A stretch of 64,000 nt of DNA from Ottowia massiliensis (GCF_900240305.1 NZ_LT964854.1:1116001-1180000); one strand, 5' to 3'. Numbered from the stretch's first letter, positions 37,022 through 46,003 are shown. Notes: generated by a model not told the origin, from the letters alone. Numbers and translations are program-made.

Positions 37022-37918
37022 TCAGTAATGCACGCCCTGCCGCAGGGTAATGCTGCGGCGCTCGGCGGGCTGGGGTTCAGCGGCAGCGGGCTGCGCCTGG
37101 GCGGGCGGCGGCGCCACGGCGGGCGTGGACGCAGGCACGGGGGCGGGCGCAACCGCAGGAGCCGGGACGGAAACAGGGGCAGGGGTTGCATGGCGGCGGC
37201 CGTGCGCGCCATGCTCCGTGCCATGCGCGCGATGCGGTCTTGCGCCATGCCCGGCAGGCTCAGCTGGCGCGATAGGCGCGGCAGGGGCCACCGGCGCAGC
37301 TTGGGCGGGCGGCGGCGCCACGTCAGGCGGCGGCGCGGAGGCCGGATGGGCGGGAACAGAAGCTGGCGCGCCGCCGCCCAGCAGGGACGGGTCATGCAGC
37401 AGGGCGGCCCACGCATCGGCAGGCGGCAGCGAAGGCGGCTCCTTGGGCAGCAGAGGCACGAAACCGGAAGCCACCCGCAAGCTCCAGGAATGCGGCCACC
37501 ACGGCTTGCGGGCCAGCGGGGTAGCGCCGCACAGCCACACCATGAGCACCACGATGAGCAGCGCGCGGCAGACGCCGAACACCGCGCCCAGGCCCCGGTC
37601 CACGGCGCGCAGGCCCACGGCCTCGGCGCCGCGCGACACCATCCAGGCCACGAAGCCTCCCGCGAAAACCGCCAGCACGTAAATCAGCGCGAAGCCTGCG
37701 GCCAGCCGCACGCCAGGCAGGGAGTTCTCCATGGGCAGCCAGGCCGCCACATCGGCTGCGAAGGCGCGGGCCAGAAAAAAGCCGCCCACCCAGCCGCACA
37801 GCGCAATGGCCTCGATCAGAAAACCGCGCATGAACCCCGCCAGCAGCGACACCAGCAGCACTGCCAGGGCCACCCAGTCCAGGGGAGTTGGAAAGATTTC
37901 GGCAGACATGTCGTTCAC
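37022..37918 (-). CDS. cvpA: CvpA family protein with long Pro/Ala tail
   Basis: 298 residues. The first about 165 are the four-TM CvpA domain (FPTPLDWVALAVLLVSLLAG; RGLGAVFGVCRALLIVVL). CvpA is linked to colicin V production, biofilm and bile or envelope stress; the mechanism is unclear. The remaining about 130 residues are a low-complexity Pro/Ala/His tail, much longer than in E. coli CvpA (about 160 aa in all). Upstream of purF as usual. Confidence 0.9.
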   Translation of the reverse strand: MNDMSAEIFPTPLDWVALAVLLVSLLAGFMRGFLIEAIALCGWVGGFFLARAFAADVAAWLPMENSLPGVRLAAGFALIYVLAVFAGGFVAWMVSRGAEAVGLRAVDRGLGAVFGVCRALLIVVLMVWLCGATPLARKPWWPHSWSLRVASGFVPLLPKEPPSLPPADAWAALLHDPSLLGGGAPASVPAHPASAPPPDVAPPPAQAAPVAPAAPIAPAEPAGHGARPHRAHGTEHGAHGRRHATPAPVSVPAPAVAPAPVPASTPAVAPPPAQAQPAAAEPQPAERRSITLRQGVHY

Positions 37919-37991
37919 GCTCCTTGAAGGTGAGTGAAAAAACCAAAACAGGCGTCAGCGCCCTGGAGCCTGCGCCACAGCATGCGCGCCC

Positions 37992-39074
37992 TCACTGCGC
38001 CTGCACGGCGAAGGGCAGGCCCGCGCGTTTGAGCGCGGCGGCGGCCTTGTCGGCCTCTTCGCGGGAGCTGAAAGGGCCGGCCCGCACGCGGGTGCGCTGG
38101 CCAGAGGCCGTACTGACCGCCTGCGTGTAGGTGTGCACGCCCGCGCGCTCGGCTTTCTGGCGGGCGCTGGCCGCGCCTGCCGCATCGGCAAACGCGCCAA
38201 TCTGGATGAAAAAGCGGCTGCCGCCAGCGGCGGGCTTGCTGGCGGGTTTGTCTGCGGCCTTGTCGGCAGCCTTGTCTGCCGGCTTGGCGCTGCGGCCTTC
38301 CAGCAGCGCGCGCGCGCGGTCGCCGTCGCTGGCTTCGGCCGCGCGCGAAGGCTTGCCGCCCTGGCCGTGCAGCAGGGCCAGGGCGCGCTGCGCGTCGCCG
38401 CTGCTTTCGCGCGCAGCGGCGCGAGGCTTGTCGGCAGCCTTGTCTGCCGGTTTTTCCGCAGGTTTCTCCGCCGGCTTGTCCGCAGGCTTGACGGGTTTGC
38501 GGTCAGCTGGCTTTTCCGCCGGCCTGGCCGGTTTCTCGGCGGGCTTGGCTGGTTTCTCGACGGTTTTTTCAGGTTTGGCGGGCTTGGCTGCGGGTTTTTC
38601 AGCCGGTTTTTCAGCCGGTTTTTCCGCTGGCTTGTCCGCCGCAGGCCGGGGCTGGGGCGGTTGTGGTTGATAGGGCGTGAGCGGCTGCGGGCGCGCAGAC
38701 GCGGCGGGCGGTTCAGGCGCGGCTCCAGTGGCGGCAATGAGTTCTTCGCGCTCATTCAGGCTGTCTGCCGTGTCAATCTGGCTGCTGCGTGCGGAGGCGG
38801 CGGATGAAGGCGGCGGCAGTGGAGCGACCTGATCGCGGTCTGGAATGACCACGGGCGCTTGCACGGCCACGGGCCTGGGCTGCGAAGAAAACAGCATGGG
38901 CAGCCCGATGATGGCGGCAGCCACCAGCACCAGCGCGCCCAGCAGGCGCACGCGCGCCTGGCGGCGCAGCTCATCGACCGACAGGGCGGGCGCCGCCGGC
39001 TCTGACCGCTTGCGGCCCGCACGAGCAGGCGAGGGTTTGTCCTGGCCGGGGGGGCGAAAAGGAGGAAAGGCCAT
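37992..39074 (-). CDS. dedD: SPOR-domain protein (DedD-like)
   Basis: 360 residues. Cytoplasmic N-terminus, one TM (about 46-64, LLGALVLVAAAIIGLPMLF), a long Lys/Pro/Ala/Glu-rich linker (about 130-270) with tandem KPAE units, and a C-terminal SPOR domain (about 283-358, SRFFIQIGAFADAAGAASAR) that binds denuded septal peptidoglycan. Likely a division protein. Lies between folC and cvpA, the conserved dedD position. Confidence 0.9.
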   Translation of the reverse strand: MAFPPFRPPGQDKPSPARAGRKRSEPAAPALSVDELRRQARVRLLGALVLVAAAIIGLPMLFSSQPRPVAVQAPVVIPDRDQVAPLPPPSSAASARSSQIDTADSLNEREELIAATGAAPEPPAASARPQPLTPYQPQPPQPRPAADKPAEKPAEKPAEKPAAKPAKPEKTVEKPAKPAEKPARPAEKPADRKPVKPADKPAEKPAEKPADKAADKPRAAARESSGDAQRALALLHGQGGKPSRAAEASDGDRARALLEGRSAKPADKAADKAADKPASKPAAGGSRFFIQIGAFADAAGAASARQKAERAGVHTYTQAVSTASGQRTRVRAGPFSSREEADKAAAALKRAGLPFAVQAQ

Positions 39075-39187
39075 GAGCGGTAAGGCGGACGAAAGTGTGA
39101 AGGCGAAGGCGTGAAGGCGTGCTGGAGGCGGGCGGGGCCGGTCAGGCGGATAGGCGCGCCGCCCAAGGCAAGCCGTGCGGCGGCTCG

Positions 39188-40507
39188 TCAGTCTGGCGTG
39201 GCCCTGGGCGGCGGCACGGGCTGGCCCGGCTCCAGATGCGGCACGCCATGCCGCAGCACGCCGCCGACGGTGAAAAACGAGCCAAAGACGACGATTCTAT
39301 CGGTCGCCTCAGTGGCCAGCGCTGCGGCGTTCAGGGCCTGGGCGGGGCTGGCAAAGCACTCGGCGGGCACGTTCTTGCGCCGGGTTTGCGCCTGCCACAA
39401 AGCCTGCAATTGGGCGGCGGGCAGGGCGCGGGGCGTGGGCAAATCGGTGAAATACCAGTGGTCGATGATCGGGTCAATGCGCGCAAGGATGCCCGGCAGG
39501 TCTTTGTCGCGCATGGCGCCGAACACGGCGCGGGTGGTGGGGTAAAAGCCCATCGCGTCCAGATTGGCCGCCAGCGTGGCCACGGCGTGGGGGTTGTGCG
39601 CCACATCCAGCACCAGGGCGGGCTTGCCCGGCACGATCTGGAAGCGCCCTGGCAGCGTGACGTGCGCCATGCCGTTGCGCACGGCCTGCGCCGTCACGGG
39701 CAGGCGGCTGCGCAGGGCCTCCAGCGCGGCCAGCGCGCCAGCGGCGTTCACCAGCTGGTTGGCGCCGCGCAGGGCCGGGTAGGCCAGGCCGCTGTAGCGC
39801 CGCCCGCGCCCGGCCCAGGCCCATTGCTGCTTGTCGCCGCTGACGTTGAAGTCGCGCCCTGACAGCCACAAATCCGCCCCGATGGCCGTGGCGCGCTCGA
39901 TCACGCTTTGCGGCGGCACGGGGTCGCTGACGATGGCGGGGCGGCCCGCGCGCAAGATGCCCGCCTTCTCGCGGCCGATTTCCTCGCGCGTGGCGCCCAG
40001 AAATTCGGCGTGGTCGATGTCCACGCTGGTGATGATGGCGCAGTCGGCGTCGATGATGTTCACGGCATCCAGCCGCCCGCCCATGCCCACTTCCAGCACC
40101 ACGGCATCCAGCCCGGCCCCTGCGAGCACATGCAAGATGGCCAGCGTGGTGAACTCAAAGTAGGTCAGCGCCACGCCGCCGCGCGCCTGCTCCACGGCGG
40201 CGCAGGCCGCCGCCAGCGTTTGGGCGTCGCAAGGCTGGCCGCGCACGCGGCAGCGCTCTTCAAAATCCACCAGATGCGGCGAGGTATAGACGCCCACGCG
40301 GTAGCCCGCATGCGTGAGCACGGCCTCCAGCATGGCGCAAGTGGAGCCTTTGCCGTTGGTGCCCGCCACGGTGAAAACAGGGCAGGCAAACGCCAGCCCC
40401 ATGCGCGAGGCCACCTCGCGCACGCGCTCCAGCCCCAGCGCGATGTTTTCAGGATGCAGGCGCTCGGCATGCGCGAGCCATTCGGCCAGAGTCTTCGGGG
40501 TGCTCAT
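39188..40507 (-). CDS. folC: Dihydrofolate synthase / folylpolyglutamate synthase
   Basis: 439 residues, Mur-ligase fold. P-loop VAGTNGKGSTCAMLEAVLTH (about 45), SPHLVDFEERCRVRG, and AHNPHAVATLAANL are typical. Adds glutamate to dihydropteroate and to folates. Divergence is nil: downstream genes dedD, cvpA and purF run the same way with gaps of 113, 73 and 39 bp. Confidence 0.96.
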   Translation of the reverse strand: MSTPKTLAEWLAHAERLHPENIALGLERVREVASRMGLAFACPVFTVAGTNGKGSTCAMLEAVLTHAGYRVGVYTSPHLVDFEERCRVRGQPCDAQTLAAACAAVEQARGGVALTYFEFTTLAILHVLAGAGLDAVVLEVGMGGRLDAVNIIDADCAIITSVDIDHAEFLGATREEIGREKAGILRAGRPAIVSDPVPPQSVIERATAIGADLWLSGRDFNVSGDKQQWAWAGRGRRYSGLAYPALRGANQLVNAAGALAALEALRSRLPVTAQAVRNGMAHVTLPGRFQIVPGKPALVLDVAHNPHAVATLAANLDAMGFYPTTRAVFGAMRDKDLPGILARIDPIIDHWYFTDLPTPRALPAAQLQALWQAQTRRKNVPAECFASPAQALNAAALATEATDRIVVFGSFFTVGGVLRHGVPHLEPGQPVPPPRATPD

Positions 40508-40524
40508 GATGCAAGGAGATCGCT

Positions 40525-40585
40525 GTATTGACTATGCTTTTGATAGCTGCCTGCGCTGATTTCACTAGGACAAACGGCCGGTTTG
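40525..40585 (-). repeat. Hybrid of repeat families A and B
   Basis: Starts as family B (GACTATGCTTTTGATAGCTG, with CTAT/ATAG arms) and continues as reverse family A (TGCGCTGATTTCACTAGGAC). The outer family A end (GGAGC) is missing. Lies between clpX stop and folC start. Confidence 0.7.
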
Positions 40586-40639
40586 ATGCCTGAACCTGAT
40601 GCCTGGCCCTTGATCGAAGCCCGCGCCTTGGCGCCCCGC

Positions 40640-41917
40640 TCACGCAGCCGACTTGGCGGCCTCGCGCGGCACGCGCAGCGGCGGCTGGTTTCCGGTGATG
40701 ACGGCTTCCTCGATGACGACTTTGGCCACGTCTGGCGTATTGGGCAGGTCAAACATGGTGTCGATCAGCGCCTGCTCCATGATGGAGCGCAGGCCGCGCG
40801 CGCCCGTTTTGCGCGCCAGCGCCTTGCGGGCAATGGCGCGCAGCGCGGCGGGGGTGATTTCCAGCTCCACGCCTTCCATCGCGAACAGGCGCTCGTATTG
40901 CTTGACGAGGGCGTTTTTCGGCTCGGTGAGGATTTGAACGAGCGCGTCTTCCGTCAGCTCCGCCAGCGTGGTCACCACGGGCATGCGGCCCACCAGCTCG
41001 GGAATCATTCCGTATTTGATGAGGTCTTCCGGCTCCACGTCGGCGAACACCTGCGTGAGCGAGCGCTCCTGCTTGCTGCGCACGGTGGCGCCAAAGCCGA
41101 TGCCGCCCGACTCCATGCGCGCCTCGATCACCTTTTCCAGCCCGGCGAACGCGCCGCCGCAGATGAACAGAATGTTGGTCGTGTCCACTTGCAGGTATTC
41201 CGAGTTGGGCACTTTGCGCCCGCCTTGCGGCGGCACGCTGGCCACGGTGCCTTCAATGAGCTTGAGCAGCGCCTGCTGCACGCCTTCACCCGAAACGTCG
41301 CGCGTGATGCTGGGGTTGTCGGCCTTGCGGGTGATCTTGTCGATTTCGTCGATATAGACAATGCCGCGCTGCGCGCGCTCCACGTTGTATTCGCAGTTTT
41401 GCAGCAGCTTGGCGATGATGTTTTCCACGTCTTCGCCCACGTAGCCGGCTTCGGTGAGCGTGGTGGCGTCGGCCATCGCGAAGGGCACATTGAGCTGGCG
41501 CGCCAGGGTTTGCGCCAGCAGCGTTTTGCCGGAGCCGGTCGGGCCGATGAGCAGGATGTTGCTTTTGGCCAGCTCCACATCGCCGCCCAGGCTGTCGTCC
41601 TTGTGGCGCAGGCGCTTGTAGTGGTTGTACACGGCCACGGCCAGCGTGCGCTTGGCCTTTTCCTGCCCGATCACGTAGTTGTCCAGGTGCGCCTTCAGCT
41701 CCGCCGGCGTGGGCAGGCTGTCGCTGGCGCAAGCCGCCGCGTCATTTTTCAGCTCTTCTTGCAGGATGCTGGAGCTTTGCTTGACGCACTCGTCACAGAT
41801 GAAGGCGAAATGGCTGCCCACCTTGCCTTCAATGAGTCGGTGCACCTCATGCTGGCTTTTGCCGCAAAAGGAGCAGTGAAGGGGCTTGTCGCCCGAAAAG
41901 TTTTGCTTGTCGGCCAT
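40640..41917 (-). CDS. clpX: ClpX-type AAA+ unfoldase with divergent zinc domain
   Basis: 425 residues from MADKQNFSGDKPLHCSFCGK. AAA+ core is intact: Walker A LIGPTGSGKTLLAQ, Walker B IVYIDEIDKI, pore loop AGYVGED, and the IGF loop (GGIGFGATVRSK, about 270) that docks ClpP. The zinc domain keeps four cysteines (C15, C18, C41, C44), but the stretch before the second pair (EGKVGSHFAFIC) is longer than the common AGPSVYIC form and what follows (KQSSSILQEE) departs from the usual DLCNEII. tig and clpP, normally upstream, are absent; trkA is there instead. It may be a second ClpX. Confidence 0.9.
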   Translation of the reverse strand: MADKQNFSGDKPLHCSFCGKSQHEVHRLIEGKVGSHFAFICDECVKQSSSILQEELKNDAAACASDSLPTPAELKAHLDNYVIGQEKAKRTLAVAVYNHYKRLRHKDDSLGGDVELAKSNILLIGPTGSGKTLLAQTLARQLNVPFAMADATTLTEAGYVGEDVENIIAKLLQNCEYNVERAQRGIVYIDEIDKITRKADNPSITRDVSGEGVQQALLKLIEGTVASVPPQGGRKVPNSEYLQVDTTNILFICGGAFAGLEKVIEARMESGGIGFGATVRSKQERSLTQVFADVEPEDLIKYGMIPELVGRMPVVTTLAELTEDALVQILTEPKNALVKQYERLFAMEGVELEITPAALRAIARKALARKTGARGLRSIMEQALIDTMFDLPNTPDVAKVVIEEAVITGNQPPLRVPREAAKSAA

Positions 41918-42031
41918 GAGAGCGAAGGGTGGGGGTTGCCCGCGAAAAATGCAACTGCGCATGATAGCAACGGGGTGCTTGCAGCAGGCGCGGGCGGAGC
42001 AAGTCTCCGGGCAGGGCCGATTGCCAGGAAA

Positions 42032-42117
42032 CATCAAAAATAGGAGCGAATTAAATGGCCAAAATATCAGGATTGAGCACGTTTAACCAGGACATTACGC
42101 TATTGTTAGAGGAGCAA
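42032..42117 (-). repeat. Family A intergenic repeat, copy 11 (reverse)
   Basis: ATCAAAAATAGGAGCGAATT, then AACCAGGACATTACGCTATT and AGAGGAGCA. Core degenerate (CCAGGAC, no CTAG). Abuts the trkA stop. Confidence 0.78.
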
Positions 42118-42118
42118 T

Positions 42119-43504
42119 CTAGAAGAAAGTGGCGCGCACCTGAAAGAGCTTGTCTGCTTCCCGGATGGCGCGTTTGTGGGGCAGAAAGAGGATGACGTGG
42201 TCATCGGCTTCGATGACGGTGTCATGGTGGGGCATGAGCACTTGCGTGCCCAGGGTGGAAGGGCGCACGATGGCGCCAACGCGCGCGCCTTGCGGCAGTT
42301 CGATTTCGTCGATGCGGCGGCCCACAAGGCGTGAAGTCTTGGCGCTGCCCCGGGCCACGCCTTCCAGCGCTTCGGCGGCGCCCCGGCGCAGGCTGTGAAC
42401 GGCAACCACTGCGCCGCGCCGCACGTGGGTGAGCAGCTCGCCGATGACGGCGTGCGCGGGCGAGATGGCAATGTCGATGGCGCTGCCTTCAAGCATGTCG
42501 GCATAGGCGCGGCGATTGACCAGGGCCATGACGCGCCGCGCGCCCATGCGCTTGGCGAGCATGGCCGAGAGGATGTTGTCTTCGTCGTCGCTGGTGACGG
42601 CCACGAACAAATCCATTTCGCCCACGTTTTCGTTGCGCAGCAGGTCTTCGTCGGCGGCGTCGCCCAGCAGCACGAGCGAATCGGGCAGCTCGCCAGCCAG
42701 GTATTTGCAGCGCAGACGGTCGTGCTCGATGACCTTGACGGCGCATTGCCCCGCCAGGCTGCGCGCCAGGCTCAGGCCCACGCGGCCGCCGCCCACAATC
42801 ATCACGCGGCGCACGGGCTGGTTGGCGTTGCCGATGGCGCGCAACACTTGGTACGCCTGCTCGCGGGCGACCAGCACGAATACTTCATCTCCCGCACACA
42901 CGCGCGAGGCCGAGTCGCAGGCTATTTCTTCGCCCAGGTGGTAGATGGCGACGATGCGGAAATTCATCTCCCCGTGTTCCTGGCTGAATTCGCCCACGGT
43001 ACGCCCGGCCAGGTCACTGTGGCCTGACACGCGCACGGCCACCAGGCAGACGCGGCCTTGCGAGAATTGCAGCGCTTGCAGCGCTTCCGGGTATTCCACC
43101 AGCTGGCGGATGTAGCGCGTGACGGAGTCTTCAGGGCAGATGACGCGGTCTACCGCAAAGCCGTCTGGCCCCAGCAGCGCCTCACTGTCCTTGATTTCGG
43201 GGGAGCGCACGCGGGCGATGCGGGTGGGCACGTTGAACACGTCGTGCGCGATCTTGCAGGCCACCAGGTTGGTTTCGTCCTGCGGGGTGCAGGCAACGAA
43301 CATGTCGGCATCTTGCGCGCCCGCATTGCGCAGCACCGAGGGCTGGATGCCATTGCCGATGACGCCGCGCAGCTCCAGGCGGTCTTCCAGGCGGCGCAGG
43401 CGCTCGGGGTCGGGGTCGATGACGGTGATGTCGTTTTGCTCGCTGGCCAGGTTTTCGGCCACGCTTTCGCCAACGCGGCCTGCGCCAAGGATGATGATTC
43501 GCAT
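42119..43504 (-). CDS. trkA: Trk potassium uptake regulatory subunit
   Basis: 461 residues. Two RCK-N NAD-binding domains (MRIIILGAGRVGESVAENLA at 1-20 and VMIVGGGRVGLSLARSLAG near 233) each followed by a TrkA_C domain. Cytoplasmic gating partner of a TrkH/TrkG channel, which is not in this window. Starts with MRIIILG; the terminator of the regulator gene lies between the two genes. Confidence 0.96.
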   Translation of the reverse strand: MRIIILGAGRVGESVAENLASEQNDITVIDPDPERLRRLEDRLELRGVIGNGIQPSVLRNAGAQDADMFVACTPQDETNLVACKIAHDVFNVPTRIARVRSPEIKDSEALLGPDGFAVDRVICPEDSVTRYIRQLVEYPEALQALQFSQGRVCLVAVRVSGHSDLAGRTVGEFSQEHGEMNFRIVAIYHLGEEIACDSASRVCAGDEVFVLVAREQAYQVLRAIGNANQPVRRVMIVGGGRVGLSLARSLAGQCAVKVIEHDRLRCKYLAGELPDSLVLLGDAADEDLLRNENVGEMDLFVAVTSDDEDNILSAMLAKRMGARRVMALVNRRAYADMLEGSAIDIAISPAHAVIGELLTHVRRGAVVAVHSLRRGAAEALEGVARGSAKTSRLVGRRIDEIELPQGARVGAIVRPSTLGTQVLMPHHDTVIEADDHVILFLPHKRAIREADKLFQVRATFF

Positions 43505-43547
43505 GGGTCTGCTTCAGAAATAAGGGCAGCCAATCCTCGCGGCCCCG

Positions 43548-43560
43548 GAACCTGTTCAAA
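43548..43560 (+). repeat. Family C end motif (solo)
   Basis: GAACCTGTTCAAA, identical to the first bases of the terminal repeat at 59929-60082 (right-end form). Sits directly before the terminator at 43563. Confidence 0.45.
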
Positions 43561-43585
43561 GAAAAGCGGGCCGGGCGGCCCGCTT
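43561..43585 (-). terminator. Terminator of the FixJ-type regulator gene
   Basis: AAGCGGGCC-GGGC-GGCCCGCTT, nine perfect pairs; minus-strand reading gives TTTTCTTTG after the stem. 45 bp after the regulator stop. Confidence 0.85.
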
Positions 43586-43630
43586 GCGCGTTGTCTGCTC
43601 AGGCTCAACCTGCTCTGCGGCCTGTGGCGC

Positions 43631-44287
43631 TCACAAGGCTTGCAACAAGTTGGCCAGATCGACGGCGGATTTGACGCGCATCTTGTCAAACACGCGGGCG
43701 CGATGCACTTCCACCGTGCGCACGCTGATGCCCAGCTCGTCTGCCGTGGCCTTGTTGGCCAGGCCCCGGGCAATGCAGTACATCACTTCCTGCTCGCGGT
43801 CGGTCAGCTCGTTGATGCGGGCGACAACGTCATGGCGGTCATGCAGCACTTCCATGCGCTCGGCGGAGACTTGCAGGGCCTGTTCGATGCGGTCCACCAG
43901 CGCGTTGTCGGAGAAGGGTTTTTCGCAGAAGTCGAAAGCGCCGCGCTTGATGGAGGCCACGGCCATGGGCACATCGGCATGGCCCGTGAGGAAGATGACG
44001 GGCCACACCCAGGCGATGCCGCGCGCCAGCAGTTTTTCAAACAGCTCCAGACCGCTCATGCCGCCTTCCAGGCGCACGTCCAGCACGATGCAGGCCGGAT
44101 GCGGCGGCACGGGGGGCGGCTCATCGCCGTCAAGCTCCGGGGCCGGGCCGAGCATGGCCTCAAAGGCTTCGGCGCTGGAAAAAGCCTCAGGCACCAGGCG
44201 GCGCGAGCGCAACAGCCAGGCAAGGGCTTCGCGCACGCTGGCATCGTCGTCGATCAGGAAAACAAGGGCGTCTTTGGAGTTGGACAT
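43631..44287 (-). CDS. FixJ/NarL-type response regulator
   Basis: 218 residues. Receiver domain (about 8-140): acidic pocket IDDDASV, phospho-aspartate in CIVLDVRLEGGMSGLEL, lysine in CEKPF. LuxR-type HTH at the C-terminus (LTDREQEVMYCIARGL, ISVRTVEVHRARVFDKM). A Pro/Glu-rich insert (GDEPPPVPPHP) precedes the phospho-aspartate strand. Its histidine kinase is not adjacent, so the signal is unknown. A hairpin with a T tract lies 12 bp upstream of the start. Confidence 0.92.
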   Translation of the reverse strand: MSNSKDALVFLIDDDASVREALAWLLRSRRLVPEAFSSAEAFEAMLGPAPELDGDEPPPVPPHPACIVLDVRLEGGMSGLELFEKLLARGIAWVWPVIFLTGHADVPMAVASIKRGAFDFCEKPFSDNALVDRIEQALQVSAERMEVLHDRHDVVARINELTDREQEVMYCIARGLANKATADELGISVRTVEVHRARVFDKMRVKSAVDLANLLQAL

Positions 44288-44298
44288 TTCAATACTTC

Positions 44299-44325
44299 TA
44301 AAAAATCCTGCGGCGAATCAGCCGC
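44299..44325 (-). terminator. Hairpin with T tract upstream of the regulator
   Basis: Minus-strand GCGGC-TGATTC-GCCGC then AGGATTTTTT. It may end yifB transcripts (stop at 44444) or act as an attenuator, since the regulator ATG is only 12 bp further on. Confidence 0.5.
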
Positions 44326-44443
44326 GAAAAAACATCAAACAACGATGCGGAGCTATCTAGCATGACACGCTTTTCGGGTTTTTCATAGCATTTTTCGTGC
44401 CATATTCATGTAATAGGCGCGCTTGTCTCTTTCTTTGCATTCA

Positions 44444-46003
44444 TTAATGGCGCGCGGCGGCCGCGCCCAGTGCGCGCCGGTATTGCACGGCTTCGGCCAC
44501 GTGGGCGGCGGCCACGGTGGCGCTGCCGGCCAGGTCGGCAATGGTGCGGGCCACTTTCAAGGCGCGGTGCGTGGCGCGGGCGCTCCAGCCCAGGCGCTCG
44601 GCGGCGGTTTGCGCAAAGCGGGCGGCTTCGGGCTGCAAATGCAGATATTCATCCAGCGCCTGCCCGGCCAGATATTGATTGGGCGTGCCTTGCCGCGCCA
44701 GCGCGCGCTGCCAGGCGGCGGTGCAGCGCGCACGTATGGCGGCGCTGCTTTCGCCAGGCGGGGCGGCCAGCAGCTCGGCGGCGGGCAGGGCGGGCACTTC
44801 CACGTGCAGGTCGATGCGGTCCAGCAGCGGGCCGGAGAGCTTGCCCTGGTAGCGGGCGATTTGGTCTGGCGTGCAGCGGCAGGCGTGGCGCGCATCGCCT
44901 AGGTGGCCGCAAGGGCAGAGGTTCATGGCGGCAATGAGCTGAAAGCGCGCCGGAAATTCGGCCCGCTGCGCGGCGCGCGAGATGGTGATGTGGCCCGATT
45001 CCAGCGGCTCGCGCAAGGCTTCCAGCGCGGCGCGGGGGAATTCGGGCAGCTCATCCAGAAACAGCACGCCGTTGTGCGCCAGCGAAATTTCGCCCGGCTT
45101 GGGCGGCGAGCCGCCGCCAACCAGCGCCACGGCGCTGGCCGAGTGGTGCGGCGCGCAAGTAGGGCGCAAACCCCATTGGGCCAGCGAAAAGCGCCCGGCC
45201 AGGCTGGCGATGGCGGCGCTTTGCAGCGCGTCTGGCGCGCTCATGGGCGGCAGCAGGCCCGCAAAGCGCTGCGCGAGCATGGATTTGCCCGTGCCCGGCG
45301 GCCCGGACATGAGCAGGCTGTGGCCGCCAGCGGCGGCGATTTCCAGCGCGCGCTTGGCGGCGGCCTGGCCTTTCACATCGGCCAGATCGGGGTATTGGGG
45401 CGCAGCGGCGGGCGTGGCGCCGGCCAGCTTGGCCCAGCCGCTGGCCGCGTCTGAAGCGGGCGGCGGCGCGCCGTCAGGCAGAAACTGCGCCACCACGTCC
45501 AGCAAATGGCGGGCGCGGTACACGTCAATGCCTGGCGCCAGCGCCGCTTCTTCCGCGCTGCCGGGCGGCAGCACGAGACGAACGCGGGCGGCGTCTTCCG
45601 TCTGCGCCGCGTGCAGGGCCGCCGCCGTGGCCAGCGCGCCGCGCACGGGGCGCAGCTCGCCTGAAAGCGACAGCTCGCCCGCAAATTCCCAGCCCGCGAG
45701 CTTGCGCCCGTCAATCTGGCCGCTGGCCGCCAGAATGCCCAGCGCAATGGGCAGATCAAAGCGGCCCGAATCCTTGGGCAAATCAGCCGGGGCCAGATTG
45801 ACGGTGATGCGCTGGTTGTGCGGAAATTGCAGGCCGCTGTTGAGCAAGGCGCTGCGCACACGCTCGCGCGCTTCTTTCACCTCCACATCGGCCAGGCCCA
45901 CCAGCGTGAAGGCGGGCAGGCCATTGGCCAGGTGCGCTTCCACCGCCACGGCGGGCGCGGCCAGCCCCATCAGGGCGCGGCCCTGCACCAGACTCAATCC
46001 CAT
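44444..46003 (-). CDS. comM: YifB/ComM-type Mg-chelatase-like ATPase
   Basis: 519 residues. N-terminal Lon-like domain (MGLSLVQGRALMGLAAPAVA; RSALLNSGLQFPHNQRITVN), AAA+ ATPase with SGPPGTGKSMLAQRFAGLLP (about 235), GVLFLDELPEF Walker B, and a C-terminal domain with cysteine motif CPCGHLGDARHACRC. ComM is a helicase that promotes branch migration during natural transformation; the role here follows from the family. Single gene. Confidence 0.94.
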   Translation of the reverse strand: MGLSLVQGRALMGLAAPAVAVEAHLANGLPAFTLVGLADVEVKEARERVRSALLNSGLQFPHNQRITVNLAPADLPKDSGRFDLPIALGILAASGQIDGRKLAGWEFAGELSLSGELRPVRGALATAAALHAAQTEDAARVRLVLPPGSAEEAALAPGIDVYRARHLLDVVAQFLPDGAPPPASDAASGWAKLAGATPAAAPQYPDLADVKGQAAAKRALEIAAAGGHSLLMSGPPGTGKSMLAQRFAGLLPPMSAPDALQSAAIASLAGRFSLAQWGLRPTCAPHHSASAVALVGGGSPPKPGEISLAHNGVLFLDELPEFPRAALEALREPLESGHITISRAAQRAEFPARFQLIAAMNLCPCGHLGDARHACRCTPDQIARYQGKLSGPLLDRIDLHVEVPALPAAELLAAPPGESSAAIRARCTAAWQRALARQGTPNQYLAGQALDEYLHLQPEAARFAQTAAERLGWSARATHRALKVARTIADLAGSATVAAAHVAEAVQYRRALGAAAARH

